Assembly: GCF_002812045.1 (NCBI RefSeq)
Contig: NZ_NPEG01000003.1
Span: 186,001 to 250,000, forward strand
DNA: 64,000 bases
Reading direction: 5' to 3'
Source: Leptospira haakeii
Lineage (GTDB): Bacteria > Spirochaetota > Leptospiria > Leptospirales > Leptospiraceae
The notes below the pieces were generated by a model. It was given only the letters and a program-made list of their open reading frames with translations, was not told the origin of the DNA and did no database searches. The position numbers and the translations under genes are program-made. This document shows positions 37,605-45,962 of the stretch, piece after piece (position 1 is the first letter of the stretch; each line of letters begins with the position of its first letter).

Positions 37605-37847
37605 TTTTTGAATTTTACTTTTTACATAGTCCACGATATCTCTGGACTCATACATTTTGATATCACCATCTACCAGAAAAGGAACCTGGGAGAGTCCTCC
37701 TAAACGTAGGACCTCCTCTCTGCCAGGGGTTCCTCGACTGGCTTCAACCAATTCGTAGTCCTTACCTTCTTTCAGACCCATTTCGGAAAAATGACCGCGA
37801 ACAAAGGCGCAATATGGACAGGTATCGTATTGGAAGAGTTTCATCAT
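37587..37847 (-). CDS. glutaredoxin (CPYC)
   Basis: An 86-residue thioredoxin-fold protein with the dithiol active site Cys10-Pro-Tyr-Cys13, cis-Pro in SQVPFLVDG and the C-terminal MYESRDIVDYV. It reduces disulfides and mixed glutathione disulfides. Its last 18 bases overlap the 3' end of the ATP-grasp gene convergently. It follows the CGFS glutaredoxin gene by one base on the same strand. Confidence 0.92.
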   Translation of the reverse strand: MMKLFQYDTCPYCAFVRGHFSEMGLKEGKDYELVEASRGTPGREEVLRLGGLSQVPFLVDGDIKMYESRDIVDYVKSKIQKLGTVT

Positions 37848-37848
37848 A

Positions 37849-38160
37849 TTAAACGCCGATCTTTTTTTGAAGTTCTCCGCTTCTTGCCATTTCTACAACG
37901 ATATCGTGACCGCCGACAAATTCCCCGTCGATATATAACTGAGGAATGGTTGGCCAGTTCGCGAATTCTTTAATCCCTTCTCTGACAGACATGTCGGAAA
38001 GAACGTTGAATGAATTGTAGTCTGCACCTAAACTTCTTAGAACATTGGTTACTCCTGCGGAAAAACCGCACATTGGAGCGTCAGGAGTTCCCTTCATAAA
38101 CAGAAATATTTTTTTAGAAGCGATCAATCCTTCTATCTTATCTTGTAATTCTTTATCCAT
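37849..38160 (-). CDS. grxD: monothiol glutaredoxin (CGFS, Grx4/GrxD type)
   Basis: A 103-residue protein with the CGFS motif (Cys31), FLFMKGTPDAPMCGFS in front of it, and the glutathione-binding NWPTIPQLYIDGEFVGGHDI. CGFS glutaredoxins bind [2Fe-2S] clusters with glutathione and partner with BolA proteins; two bolA genes lie directly upstream on the same strand. One base separates it from the CPYC glutaredoxin. Confidence 0.95.
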   Translation of the reverse strand: MDKELQDKIEGLIASKKIFLFMKGTPDAPMCGFSAGVTNVLRSLGADYNSFNVLSDMSVREGIKEFANWPTIPQLYIDGEFVGGHDIVVEMARSGELQKKIGV

Positions 38161-38182
38161 GATACTTGTTCCTATCTGATAA

Positions 38183-38407
38183 TTATGATACTTTGGTTTC
38201 CAGTCCTAATGCATGGACTTCTGCCTTTAGTTCGTCCTTTAATGTGGCGTACACCATTCTGTGTTGTTCCACGATGGACTTTCCGGCAAATCCGGAAAAT
38301 TTTACAATCGCTTTGATATGTACTCCGTCATTGTACGGATCTTGGATCTCTACTTCCGAGCCTGGAAGTCCCGTTTGGATTTTTTCCTGAATTTCTTGGA
38401 CAGTCAT
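38183..38407 (-). CDS. BolA family protein, short (74 residues)
   Basis: A compact BolA/IbaG-like domain: VEIQDPYNDGVHIKAIVKFSGF in part, then the helix-turn SIVEQHRMVYATLKDEL with the conserved His that can serve as cluster ligand, and VHALGLET. It is the likely partner of the CGFS glutaredoxin encoded 22 bases downstream. Start ATG at 38407; ribosome site weak. Confidence 0.92.
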   Translation of the reverse strand: MTVQEIQEKIQTGLPGSEVEIQDPYNDGVHIKAIVKFSGFAGKSIVEQHRMVYATLKDELKAEVHALGLETKVS

Positions 38408-38472
38408 CTGTTATATCTTAGACTCTTATAGTATCAGCACTTTTTAGAATCTCTTCCCGGACAATCTTTTTT

Positions 38473-38745
38473 CTAAGGGGTGGAGGTCTTTAATTCCAGC
38501 GCATGGACACCCCATTCTTTTAGGAATGGATCCATAATCTGGTAAACGGAACGATGTTGTTCTAAAAGTGATTTTCCTTGGAATTCTGGGCTCGTGATAA
38601 AGATCCGAATATGGGTCCCTCTTTTTTTTCGGGTAGGGTTCCCAGAATGTCCTGCATGTTGTTCTGAAAAATCTTCGATCTTTAATTCGGAAGGAGATAG
38701 TCCATTTCTTAAAAGCCTTTCCATTTCTATAAACATATCTTGCAT
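38473..38745 (-). CDS. BolA family protein, second (90 residues)
   Basis: A second BolA domain with FSEQHAGHSGN near residue 25, THIRIFITSPEFQGKSLLEQHRSVYQ in part, and WGVHALELKT. The HAGH motif is typical of BolA1 proteins and supplies a possible Fe-S ligand. I chose the ATG at 38745, which has AAGGA six bases upstream and lies one base after the ABC permease stop, over a GTG at 38769 inside the permease gene. It pairs with the shorter BolA as paralogues of different type. Confidence 0.9.
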   Translation of the reverse strand: MQDMFIEMERLLRNGLSPSELKIEDFSEQHAGHSGNPTRKKRGTHIRIFITSPEFQGKSLLEQHRSVYQIMDPFLKEWGVHALELKTSTP

Positions 38746-38746
38746 T

Positions 38747-39520
38747 TTAGGTCCTTGTTCCATAACCACGGCTGAGCAAAAATACGGAGAGGGAATAAAG
38801 GAAAATTGTCCCTACCACTAAAAGTCCGATCGCCTCTGCTGGATCAATATCGCTGACTCCTAAAAATCCATAACGGAAAGCGTTCACCATATATAAAATA
38901 GGATTAAACTTAGAGACGATTTGCCATGCATCCGGAAGCATTTTGATAGAATAGAATATTCCACCCAAATAGGTAAGAGGTGTCAGTATGAATGTTGGAA
39001 TGATGGTTACATCATCGAATTTTTTAGCGTAAAGCGCATTCAAAAATCCTCCCATAGAGAACATCAAAGCGGAAAGTGCCACTGTGATGATTACGATCCC
39101 TACATCATATAATTTTATTTCAGTGAAAAATAGGGACACAAGTGTTACTATAAAACCGACTAAAACTCCTCGGACGACTCCTCCGATGGAATATCCAAGA
39201 ACGATCAAATAAGCTGGGGTAGGGGAAACTAATAGTTCTTCTATATTCTTTCCGAATTTTGCTCCAAAAAAGGAAGATACCACATTATTATAAGCGTTCA
39301 GTATCACTGACATCATCACGAGTCCAGGAACTATAAATTGGATATAGGTATGACCACCTACGTCCCCAATTTGAGAACCTACTAATTTTCCAAAGATAAG
39401 GAAATATAATGAAATTGTAATGCCTGGAGGGATCAATGTTTGGATCCAAATTCTTAGGATACGAACAGTTTCTTTTCGAACGATTGTGGAGAACGCGTTT
39501 AATTTTTCTTGGAAGTTCAT
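38747..39520 (-). CDS. ABC-2 type transporter permease (YadH-like)
   Basis: A 257-residue permease with six membrane helices and the ABC-2 pattern (IWIQTLIPPGITISLYFLIFG in part near the N-terminus; TFILTPLTYLGGIFYSIKMLP near residue 175). It overlaps the ATPase gene by four bases (39517-39520), forming a two-gene exporter like YadGH. The substrate is unknown; the location next to bolA and glutaredoxin genes is not enough to infer a thiol or Fe-S substrate. Confidence 0.93.
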   Translation of the reverse strand: MNFQEKLNAFSTIVRKETVRILRIWIQTLIPPGITISLYFLIFGKLVGSQIGDVGGHTYIQFIVPGLVMMSVILNAYNNVVSSFFGAKFGKNIEELLVSPTPAYLIVLGYSIGGVVRGVLVGFIVTLVSLFFTEIKLYDVGIVIITVALSALMFSMGGFLNALYAKKFDDVTIIPTFILTPLTYLGGIFYSIKMLPDAWQIVSKFNPILYMVNAFRYGFLGVSDIDPAEAIGLLVVGTIFLYSLSVFLLSRGYGTRT

Positions 39521-40434
39521 AATTTTTTCTCCACTAATTTCAAAAATAATTCCTCCAATCGATTGGACTTGTTTCTCATACTTGATATTTGGATTCCGCT
39601 TTTATCTAATAGTCGGAATAACTCGTTTAACGAATTATTCTTACCTATATCCACTTCTAATGTTAGGTCATCCAATTTATTTAAATGGAAGCCATTTAGA
39701 TCGATAGTAGAAGATACAGGTTGTTTTAGATCCAGTATAAATGTCTGGCTGTCTAGTTTGACCAAAAGTTCCTTCATAGAAGTGTTCTCTACGATCTTTC
39801 CTTGGTCTATGATTGCTATCTTCTTACAGAGATTTTCGGCTTCTTCCAAGTAGTGAGTGGTGAGAATGATCGTGATCCCTGATTCGTTCAGTTTAACTAA
39901 GAAGTCCCAAAGAGATCTTCTAAACTCTATATCCACTCCCGCGGTTGGCTCATCCAAGATCAGAACTTTTGGATTATGAACTAAGGCTCTAGCGATCATC
40001 AGCCTTCTTTTCATTCCACCGGAAAGTCTGCCTGCGCCTTCCTTTCTCTTTTCGTAGAGACCTAATTGGCTTAAATAATTATGAGTTCTTTCTACAGCCA
40101 CTTTTCTAGAAAGACCGTAATAACCGCCCTGGTTGGCGACTATCTGTTCTACTCTTTCGAAAATATTAAAATTGAATTCTTGCGGAACCACACCAATATA
40201 AGATTTTGCTAATGTAAGTTCTTTGTCTATGTCGGCCCCGTAAATTTTCACTTCTCCAGAAGTTTTATTTATTAGGGAACTTAAGATACCGATCGTAGTG
40301 GACTTTCCCGCACCGTTTGGACCTAAAAGGGCAAAAAAGTCCCCTTCGTCCACAGTCAGATCAATCCCTTTTAAGGCCTGCACCCCCCCGGCATAGGTCT
40401 TCACCAAATTTTTTATCTCTAAGGCTTTGTTCAT
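39517..40434 (-). CDS. ABC-2 type transporter ATP-binding protein (YadG-like)
   Basis: A 305-residue ATPase: Walker A GPNGAGKST (about residue 38), Q-loop GVVPQEFNF, signature RLSGGMKRR, Walker B LILDEPTAGVD, H-loop TTHYLEEAE, and a C-terminal DUF4162-like extension of about 80 residues. It powers the permease encoded next, with which its stop overlaps. ATG at 40434; the 62-base gap to the disulfide reductase gene holds no clear terminator. Confidence 0.94.
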   Translation of the reverse strand: MNKALEIKNLVKTYAGGVQALKGIDLTVDEGDFFALLGPNGAGKSTTIGILSSLINKTSGEVKIYGADIDKELTLAKSYIGVVPQEFNFNIFERVEQIVANQGGYYGLSRKVAVERTHNYLSQLGLYEKRKEGAGRLSGGMKRRLMIARALVHNPKVLILDEPTAGVDIEFRRSLWDFLVKLNESGITIILTTHYLEEAENLCKKIAIIDQGKIVENTSMKELLVKLDSQTFILDLKQPVSSTIDLNGFHLNKLDDLTLEVDIGKNNSLNELFRLLDKSGIQISSMRNKSNRLEELFLKLVEKKL

Positions 40435-40496
40435 TCCTGAAAAATCGCTCCAATTCTATGATTTTGAACAAGCCCTGTTTCGACAATCTTTTGGCT

Positions 40497-41876
40497 TTAG
40501 GAAGAGCTTAAGATTTCTCTTGCTTTCCTGGCTGCATTTCTTGCGATTTCAGGCAAAGCGGGATGAACATAAATCATCTTTAGCAAGTCATCTAGAGTCC
40601 CACCCATGGTCATCAGGAGTATAAAAAGATGAATGAGATTAGAGGCCTCATCGCCTATGATATGGGCTCCCAGGACTTTCCTGGTTTTTGGGCTTACTAA
40701 TATTTTGACGAATTGGTCTTCGGATAGTCTAGCCATTCCTGTGGCACTTCCTGAATAAGGATGTATTACTGAGAGATATTCGGTCCCTTCTTCCTTCAAT
40801 TGTTGCTCTGTTTTGCCCACAGCTGCTACTTGAGGATGGGTAAATACTGAATGGGGAACAGGTGGATATTCGACCGGAGTTCTATGTTTGTCCACATATA
40901 AGGAGTTATATAGGAACTCTCCCTCAAAGTTTACTGAATGTCGGAAGAAATATTTTCCAATAATATCTCCCAAGGCATAAACACCGTCAGCAGTAGTTTC
41001 GAAATACTCGTTTGTCTTTATATAACCTTTTTCATCCGTTTGGATATTAGTGTGTTGGAGGTCCAACCAATCCGTATTCGGTTTGATCCCTGTGGCGACA
41101 AGTAACGCATCCCCTTCTAATGTATAAGTTTCCGAAGAATTTTTACACTCAAGGCGGAAGATTCCATCTTTATAATCTACCTTTGTCACTTCTGTTCCTA
41201 AACGAACATCCTCCCTTTTCGAAAATGCTTTTTCGAAACCGTCTATAATATCCTTATCTTCATGAGAAAGCATTCTGTTTCGAACGATAAAAGTGGTTTT
41301 AGAACCGAATGCGGAATATGCAAATCCAAGTTCCAGACCAATATATCCTCCACCTATGACCAAAAGTTTTTTAGGAAGTTCGGTCCTTCTAAGTGCTTCT
41401 CTGCTGGTCATATATGGAGTTCCTGCAAGCCCGGGAATATTTGGGATAGAAGGCCTACATCCAGCAGCGATAAAAATACGATCAGCAGTGAGTAGTTCAC
41501 CGTTTACTTTTACTACCTTGTTCTCTACGAATCTACCTTCGTAAGGATAAAAGTCTATATTCGGGTTTTTTTCGTAAGCAGGGATAATACTGTCGGAGTC
41601 CGCATCTACTGTTGCAGAAACTCTTTCCACCAAAGTTTTAAAATCGACCGAGAAAGGGCCTGGGATTCCCAATTGAAATTTGGAGGCATCCTTTGCTTGT
41701 GCTAAAATTTCCGCGGGATGGATGAGCATCTTAGAAGGAATACAACCCCTATTTAAACAGGTTCCCCCCAAACGATCTTTTTCTAAAATTGCTACCTTAT
41801 AGCCAAGTTTTGAAGGAGGAGTGACTAGCTTTGTTCCTCCTCCAGAGCCTATTACTAAAATATCATACTTTTTCAT
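40497..41876 (-). CDS. FAD/NAD(P) disulfide reductase (mycothione reductase/dihydrolipoyl dehydrogenase-like)
   Basis: A 459-residue class I flavin disulfide reductase. The redox pair is in GGTCLNRGCIPSK (about residues 38-50); NAD(P) binding is IGGGYIGLELG; FAD contact GVYALGDI; the catalytic His-Glu dyad is in VHPALPE near the end, a spelling closer to mycothione reductase than to glutathione reductase or lipoamide dehydrogenase. The first FAD loop reads GSGGGTKL, which lacks the usual last small residue spacing. No lipoyl enzyme genes are near. It may reduce a low-molecular-weight thiol, but the true substrate is unknown. Confidence 0.88.
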   Translation of the reverse strand: MKKYDILVIGSGGGTKLVTPPSKLGYKVAILEKDRLGGTCLNRGCIPSKMLIHPAEILAQAKDASKFQLGIPGPFSVDFKTLVERVSATVDADSDSIIPAYEKNPNIDFYPYEGRFVENKVVKVNGELLTADRIFIAAGCRPSIPNIPGLAGTPYMTSREALRRTELPKKLLVIGGGYIGLELGFAYSAFGSKTTFIVRNRMLSHEDKDIIDGFEKAFSKREDVRLGTEVTKVDYKDGIFRLECKNSSETYTLEGDALLVATGIKPNTDWLDLQHTNIQTDEKGYIKTNEYFETTADGVYALGDIIGKYFFRHSVNFEGEFLYNSLYVDKHRTPVEYPPVPHSVFTHPQVAAVGKTEQQLKEEGTEYLSVIHPYSGSATGMARLSEDQFVKILVSPKTRKVLGAHIIGDEASNLIHLFILLMTMGGTLDDLLKMIYVHPALPEIARNAARKAREILSSS

Positions 41877-41913
41877 GCGGTTAATTCAATGGAGAATGGG
41901 ATACTTCTAAACG

Positions 41914-41927
41914 AAAAGAATTCTTTT
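41914..41927. promoter_or_regulatory. 14-base perfect palindrome upstream of the disulfide reductase gene
   Basis: AAAAGAATTCTTTT, centred about 44 bases upstream of the ATG at 41876, in the 169-base gap between this gene and gloB (whose 3' end faces it). The position suits an operator. The factor is not known. Confidence 0.4.
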
Positions 41928-42045
41928 GGAGAGAGCCTCAGATAAATCTCAAAAATTTACCATAGTATTCTCTCTTATTCACAAAATATTAGATATTGTT
42001 TGTACTGATTTCGGGAAAATAAAAAGGAGAAGGAATGGGGCTCTT

Positions 42046-42861
42046 CTACCATTTATCCCGGAGAGATCTTAAAGCAATAAATAGAGTTTGAGGATCCGAC
42101 GACATGGATTGGTCCTGCATTTTTTCCCTAATACCGGACACCAAATTTTCTTTCGGATCAAAAACAAGAAAGAATGGGTTGAATGTCCTTTCTTCCGAGA
42201 AGTTTGTAGTCCAAAATTCTCGGTCTTCTTTCATACCTTCCACTTTGGATAAGGCTTTGATTGCTGCCTCATTTTTAGGATCAATAGAAAGGCTGAATTT
42301 CAGATTGTTTTTGAGATAATCATGCCCAGGGTATAGTCTAACGTTTCCCGGAAGATTTTGAAATTCTTTGAGAACGGTTTCATATAGAGTTTTAGGATCC
42401 CCACCTCTGGTGCAATTTCCCACACCTGAATTAAAGATAGTATCTCCGGTGAACACTGCATAGGTAGATCCATTTTCAATCTGCAAAAGGCAAACATGAG
42501 CGAATGTATGACCAGGTGTATAAATTATTTTCAGATAAGAATTTCCGTCAGGACTCTCTAAAATTTTTTCTCCTTCTGTCAGGGAATGAGAAGCATGAGG
42601 GATTTTTCCAAGCCCAGCAGGATGGGTTAAAACCTTAGCTTTATATTTGGAAACAAGACCATCATTCCCGCAGGTATGATCATTATGCTCATGTGTGTTT
42701 AAAATATAGTCAAGGCCCCAGGACTTATTCTCCAAAACCTGAGAAATTTGGTCCGGATCATACGGATCTATAGAAAGTGTTTTTTTAGAATTTGGTTCTC
42801 GGACCAGGTAAGTAAAATTTCTGAGAGGACTATCCGTATAGATCCTAAGAACTTCTAACAT
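42046..42861 (-). CDS. gloB: hydroxyacylglutathione hydrolase-like metallo-beta-lactamase (glyoxalase II)
   Basis: A 271-residue MBL-fold hydrolase with the dinuclear metal motif THEHNDHTCGN (about residue 56), the His in TPGHTFAHV, the Asp in FTGDTIFNSGVGNC and the His in LYPGHDYLK. This is the glyoxalase II pattern: hydrolysis of S-lactoylglutathione to lactate and glutathione. Compared with GloB it is slightly long and ends differently, so a related thioester hydrolase is possible. The glutathione genes 5-9 kb away agree with the call. Confidence 0.85.
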   Translation of the reverse strand: MLEVLRIYTDSPLRNFTYLVREPNSKKTLSIDPYDPDQISQVLENKSWGLDYILNTHEHNDHTCGNDGLVSKYKAKVLTHPAGLGKIPHASHSLTEGEKILESPDGNSYLKIIYTPGHTFAHVCLLQIENGSTYAVFTGDTIFNSGVGNCTRGGDPKTLYETVLKEFQNLPGNVRLYPGHDYLKNNLKFSLSIDPKNEAAIKALSKVEGMKEDREFWTTNFSEERTFNPFFLVFDPKENLVSGIREKMQDQSMSSDPQTLFIALRSLRDKW

Positions 42862-42889
42862 AGGCTTTTGAAAAGGGAAACTAGGTTTG

Positions 42890-43204
42890 TTATTGGATAA
42901 TATCCAGATGTTTATCTAGATTTGCGATCCTTAAAATAGTCATTACGTCTCTGCTTAGGTTTCTAAGCTTCAGATGACCATGTCTTTCTGTGACGTACTT
43001 TTGTGTATTGAAGATGGCACCGATCCCGGAAGAGTCTAGGTATACATCCCCCTCAAAGTCCAGGATGATATCCTTATGGCCTTCGTCGAACTGGCGAATG
43101 ATGAGTTCCTTTAACGCAAATGCGTTTTTCAGGCTTACATTGCCCTGGATCTTAACTACACAAGATCCTTGTTCTAGGGATACGTCTGTTTGAAAACCTT
43201 CCAA
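42890..43204 (-). CDS. STAS-domain anti-sigma factor antagonist
   Basis: A 104-residue STAS protein of the SpoIIAA/RsbV type, with the phosphorylatable serine in LDSSGIGAI (Ser58, preceded by Asp57). Dephosphorylated forms bind anti-sigma kinases and free a sigma factor or other target. The start is TTG at 43204, with GGAG eight bases upstream; there is no ATG near the domain start. The matching kinase is not in the window, but a SpoIIE-type phosphatase is at 47609-48589. gloB follows after 28 bases on the same strand. Confidence 0.9.
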   Translation of the reverse strand: MEGFQTDVSLEQGSCVVKIQGNVSLKNAFALKELIIRQFDEGHKDIILDFEGDVYLDSSGIGAIFNTQKYVTERHGHLKLRNLSRDVMTILRIANLDKHLDIIQ

Positions 43205-43410
43205 TGAGTGGCTCCGATCTCTATTTCTCTGACTATCCTCGGGTTAAGAAAACAACGGATCTCCGAAAGAATTCTCGGAATTAATTTCTAAACCGGGAGG
43301 GAACCCGATCCAATAGACTAATTTGTGGCAAAGAGGAGGTAAACTCTTTTTTAGAACAAAAACTGATCTAAATCTATTTCAAATAAAATAAGAAATCGCT
43401 CGCAAAAACT

Positions 43411-43463
43411 ACTGATTCAGTAAAACTGAGTGCTCGATTTTCTACCGAAACTACAGGTTTCGG
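43411..43463. promoter_or_regulatory. cluster of inverted repeats before the metallo-hydrolase gene
   Basis: In the 276-base gap 43205-43480: ACTGATTCAGT (43411-43421) overlapping a second arm ACTGAGT, and a hairpin CCGAAAC (43445-43451), loop TACAG, GTTTCGG (43457-43463), ending 17 bases before the ATG at 43481. A TCCGA/TCGGA pair lies near 43261-43278. These could be operators or a 5'-UTR structure. The rest of the gap shows no gene. Confidence 0.4.
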
Positions 43464-43480
43464 ACGATATTTAAAACTGT

Positions 43481-44437
43481 ATGCGGATCAAATTCTGGGG
43501 AGTGCGGGGCTCCATTTCTTCCCCCGTTCAGGGAGACCTGATTCGATCTAAAATTCTTAGGATACTAAGCTTGGCATCTCCGTCCGACCTCCAAAGTCCG
43601 GAGGCAATCGAGGATTTTTTAGACTCCTTGGCTCTTTCCAATTGGAGCACCTATGGCGGAAATACTACCTGCATAGAGATCCGAGATAAAGACGATAAAC
43701 TTGTTATCATAGACGGAGGTACCGGTTTAAGAGAACTGGGAAACTCCATCTTGCACGAAGGTTACGCTTCCGGAAAAGGGAAGGCGGTTTGGATCTTCAC
43801 TCATACTCATTGGGACCATATCCAAGGAATCCCATTTTTCGTTCCTTTGTATACTCCGGGCAATAAATTCGAATTCGTAAGTTCTGTAGAAAATTTAGAA
43901 GAAAGATTGAGATACCAACACACCTTCACTCATTTCCCGGTTCCTTTCGACGGTTTCCAAGCGGAGAAAATTTTCCGCCATGTTCCGGAAGGTAGGGCAT
44001 TCAGAGTAACAGATTCTATAACTTCCATTTCTAAAGCAGTCCGCCATCCAGGCGGAAGTTTTTCCTATAGGTTTGAAGAAGATGGCAAAGCTCTTATTTT
44101 TGCTTCAGATGCAGAATTCAATCTGGACGAGATGGAGAATATAGAAGATTATCTGAACTATTTCAGAGGAGCAGATGTTCTGGTATTCGATACTCAATAT
44201 ACTTTCGAAGAGTCCTTACAGAAAATCGATTGGGGGCATAGTACTGCTTCCATGGCGACAGACATCGCTCTAAGAGCGAATGTTAAAAAATTAGTAATGT
44301 TCCACCATGATCCTTCTTATGATGACGAAAAATTGGATGCAGTTTATCTGCGCGCGATTAAATACAAAGAAATGTTTGATCCGGATAACCAATTAGAGAT
44401 CATCATGGCAAGAGAAGGTCTGGAAATCCAAATTTAA
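43481..44437 (+). CDS. MBL-fold metallo-hydrolase
   Basis: A 318-residue protein of the beta-CASP-less MBL group often seen with signalling domains: WGVRGSISSP at the N-terminus, YGGNTTCIEI, HTHWDHIQGIPFF (metal site, about residue 107), a later Asp in FASDAEF, and MFHHDPSYDDE. The order resembles class II cAMP-phosphodiesterase-like MBL proteins and RNase Z relatives. The substrate is unknown. Full length, ATG at 43481. It precedes glpK by 31 bases. Confidence 0.88.
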   Translation: MRIKFWGVRGSISSPVQGDLIRSKILRILSLASPSDLQSPEAIEDFLDSLALSNWSTYGGNTTCIEIRDKDDKLVIIDGGTGLRELGNSILHEGYASGKGKAVWIFTHTHWDHIQGIPFFVPLYTPGNKFEFVSSVENLEERLRYQHTFTHFPVPFDGFQAEKIFRHVPEGRAFRVTDSITSISKAVRHPGGSFSYRFEEDGKALIFASDAEFNLDEMENIEDYLNYFRGADVLVFDTQYTFEESLQKIDWGHSTASMATDIALRANVKKLVMFHHDPSYDDEKLDAVYLRAIKYKEMFDPDNQLEIIMAREGLEIQI

Positions 44438-44468
44438 TCTTTAATTCAATCGATCAGGGAGTAATCGA

Positions 44469-45962
44469 ATGAGTGAATATATCATCGGAATTGATGCTGG
44501 TACCACAGGTATACGTACTTTTTGTTTTAGTAAATCCGGGACAGTGGTCTCAAGCGCATATTCCGAATTTAAACAACATTTTCCTAAACCAGGTTGGGTG
44601 GAACACGATCCTGAAGAGATCTGGGCAAAAACTGAAAAGCTTATCTTAAAAGCGATTCGTAATGGGAAATTAAAACCGGAAAAAGCAGTCGCAATAGGTA
44701 TTACCAACCAAAGAGAGACTACAGTACTATTCGATAAGGATACCGGTGTTCCTGTTTATAATGCGATCGTATGGCAATGTCGTAGAACTTCTGATTTTTG
44801 TTCCGGATTAAAGAAAGAAGGTTTAGAGCCAATATTCAGAAGGAAAACCGGCCTAGTTGTAGATGCATATTTCAGCGGAACCAAGATCAGATGGATCTTA
44901 GATAATGTTAAAGGTGTACGAGCAAAAGCAGAAAAAGGAAAAGTTCTTTTCGGAACCATAGACACTTATCTTCTATATCGTTTGACTGCAGGAAAATCCC
45001 ATAAAACGGACCATACAAACGCGAGTAGAACTCTTATCTTCAATATTGAAAAGAAAGAATGGGATAAGGAATTATTAAAAATATTACAAATACCGGAAGC
45101 AATCCTTCCTGAAACTCATAACTCTAGCAGTTTGTTTGGAAGAACAGAAGGAGTTAAGGGTCTGCCTGATGGAATTCCAATCTCTTCTTTAGTGGGTGAC
45201 CAGCAGGGAGCGCTATTCGGGCAATTATGTACCGAACCTGGAGAAGCAAAAAACACTTACGGAACTGGATGTTTCTTATTGTTTAATACGGGAAACAAAT
45301 TACAAATTTCTAAAAATAACCTGATCACAACTCTTGCCTGTGGGCCGGAAGGAAAAACTGTTTATTGTCTAGAAGGTTCTATCTTTATTGGTGGGGCGGT
45401 AATCCAATATCTAAGAGATAATCTAAGATTCTTTAAGGAATCCAAACTTTCCGAGAAGATGGCTTCTTCCGTAACCAAGGATGACGAAGTTGTTTTTGTT
45501 CCTGCATTTTCCGGTTTAGGTGCTCCTTATTGGGATATGAATGCAAGAGGTGCAATTCTTGGTTTAACCAGAGACACCACTCAGGAGCAGATCACAAGGG
45601 CCGCATTAAAATCAATCGCATTACAATCTTATGAACTAGTAGAAGCGATGGAGAACGATACAGGCTCCAAATTGAAAGTCCTAAAAGTAGATGGGGGAGC
45701 TACCGCTAATAATTGGCTCATGCAATACCAAGCTGATATTTTAGGGAAGAAGATCGTAAGGCCTTCAAACCTAGATACAACCGTTTTAGGAGCGGCATAT
45801 CTCGCAGGATTGGAAAGAGGTTTTTATTCTTCGGTAAACGATCTGAAGAAAAACCAAAAAACGAATAAAGAATTTTCTCCTAAACTAAGCTCCAGCTTAA
45901 GAGAAAAGGAAATCCGAGTCTGGAAGAATTCTGTAAAAAGAATTCTAACTCCTGAATCCTAA
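44469..45962 (+). CDS. glpK: glycerol kinase
   Basis: A 497-residue FGGY kinase that phosphorylates glycerol to glycerol 3-phosphate. Signatures: GIDAGTTGIRTFCF (ATP site), NQRETTVLFD, the Tyr/Asp-containing SLVGDQQGALFGQLC, TYGTGCFLL and VDGGATANNWLMQYQAD. It ends directly against the convergent gene at 45963 with no space for a terminator. No glpF or glpD is in the window. Confidence 0.96.
   Translation: MSEYIIGIDAGTTGIRTFCFSKSGTVVSSAYSEFKQHFPKPGWVEHDPEEIWAKTEKLILKAIRNGKLKPEKAVAIGITNQRETTVLFDKDTGVPVYNAIVWQCRRTSDFCSGLKKEGLEPIFRRKTGLVVDAYFSGTKIRWILDNVKGVRAKAEKGKVLFGTIDTYLLYRLTAGKSHKTDHTNASRTLIFNIEKKEWDKELLKILQIPEAILPETHNSSSLFGRTEGVKGLPDGIPISSLVGDQQGALFGQLCTEPGEAKNTYGTGCFLLFNTGNKLQISKNNLITTLACGPEGKTVYCLEGSIFIGGAVIQYLRDNLRFFKESKLSEKMASSVTKDDEVVFVPAFSGLGAPYWDMNARGAILGLTRDTTQEQITRAALKSIALQSYELVEAMENDTGSKLKVLKVDGGATANNWLMQYQADILGKKIVRPSNLDTTVLGAAYLAGLERGFYSSVNDLKKNQKTNKEFSPKLSSSLREKEIRVWKNSVKRILTPES

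Noticed and set aside
40382..40390. Run of seven C (seven G in the coding strand) near the start of the ABC ATPase gene; a similar seven-base run is in the AAA gene near 2972
   Set aside because: Considered as a slippage or phase-variation site, but the runs are short, encode normal Gly or Pro codons and the frames are intact.
42035..42094. A short plus-strand frame with AAAAGGAGAAGGA directly before its ATG, overlapping the gloB 3' end
   Set aside because: It ends after about 19 codons within a real gene; the purine-rich sequence is common here. Too short to support.
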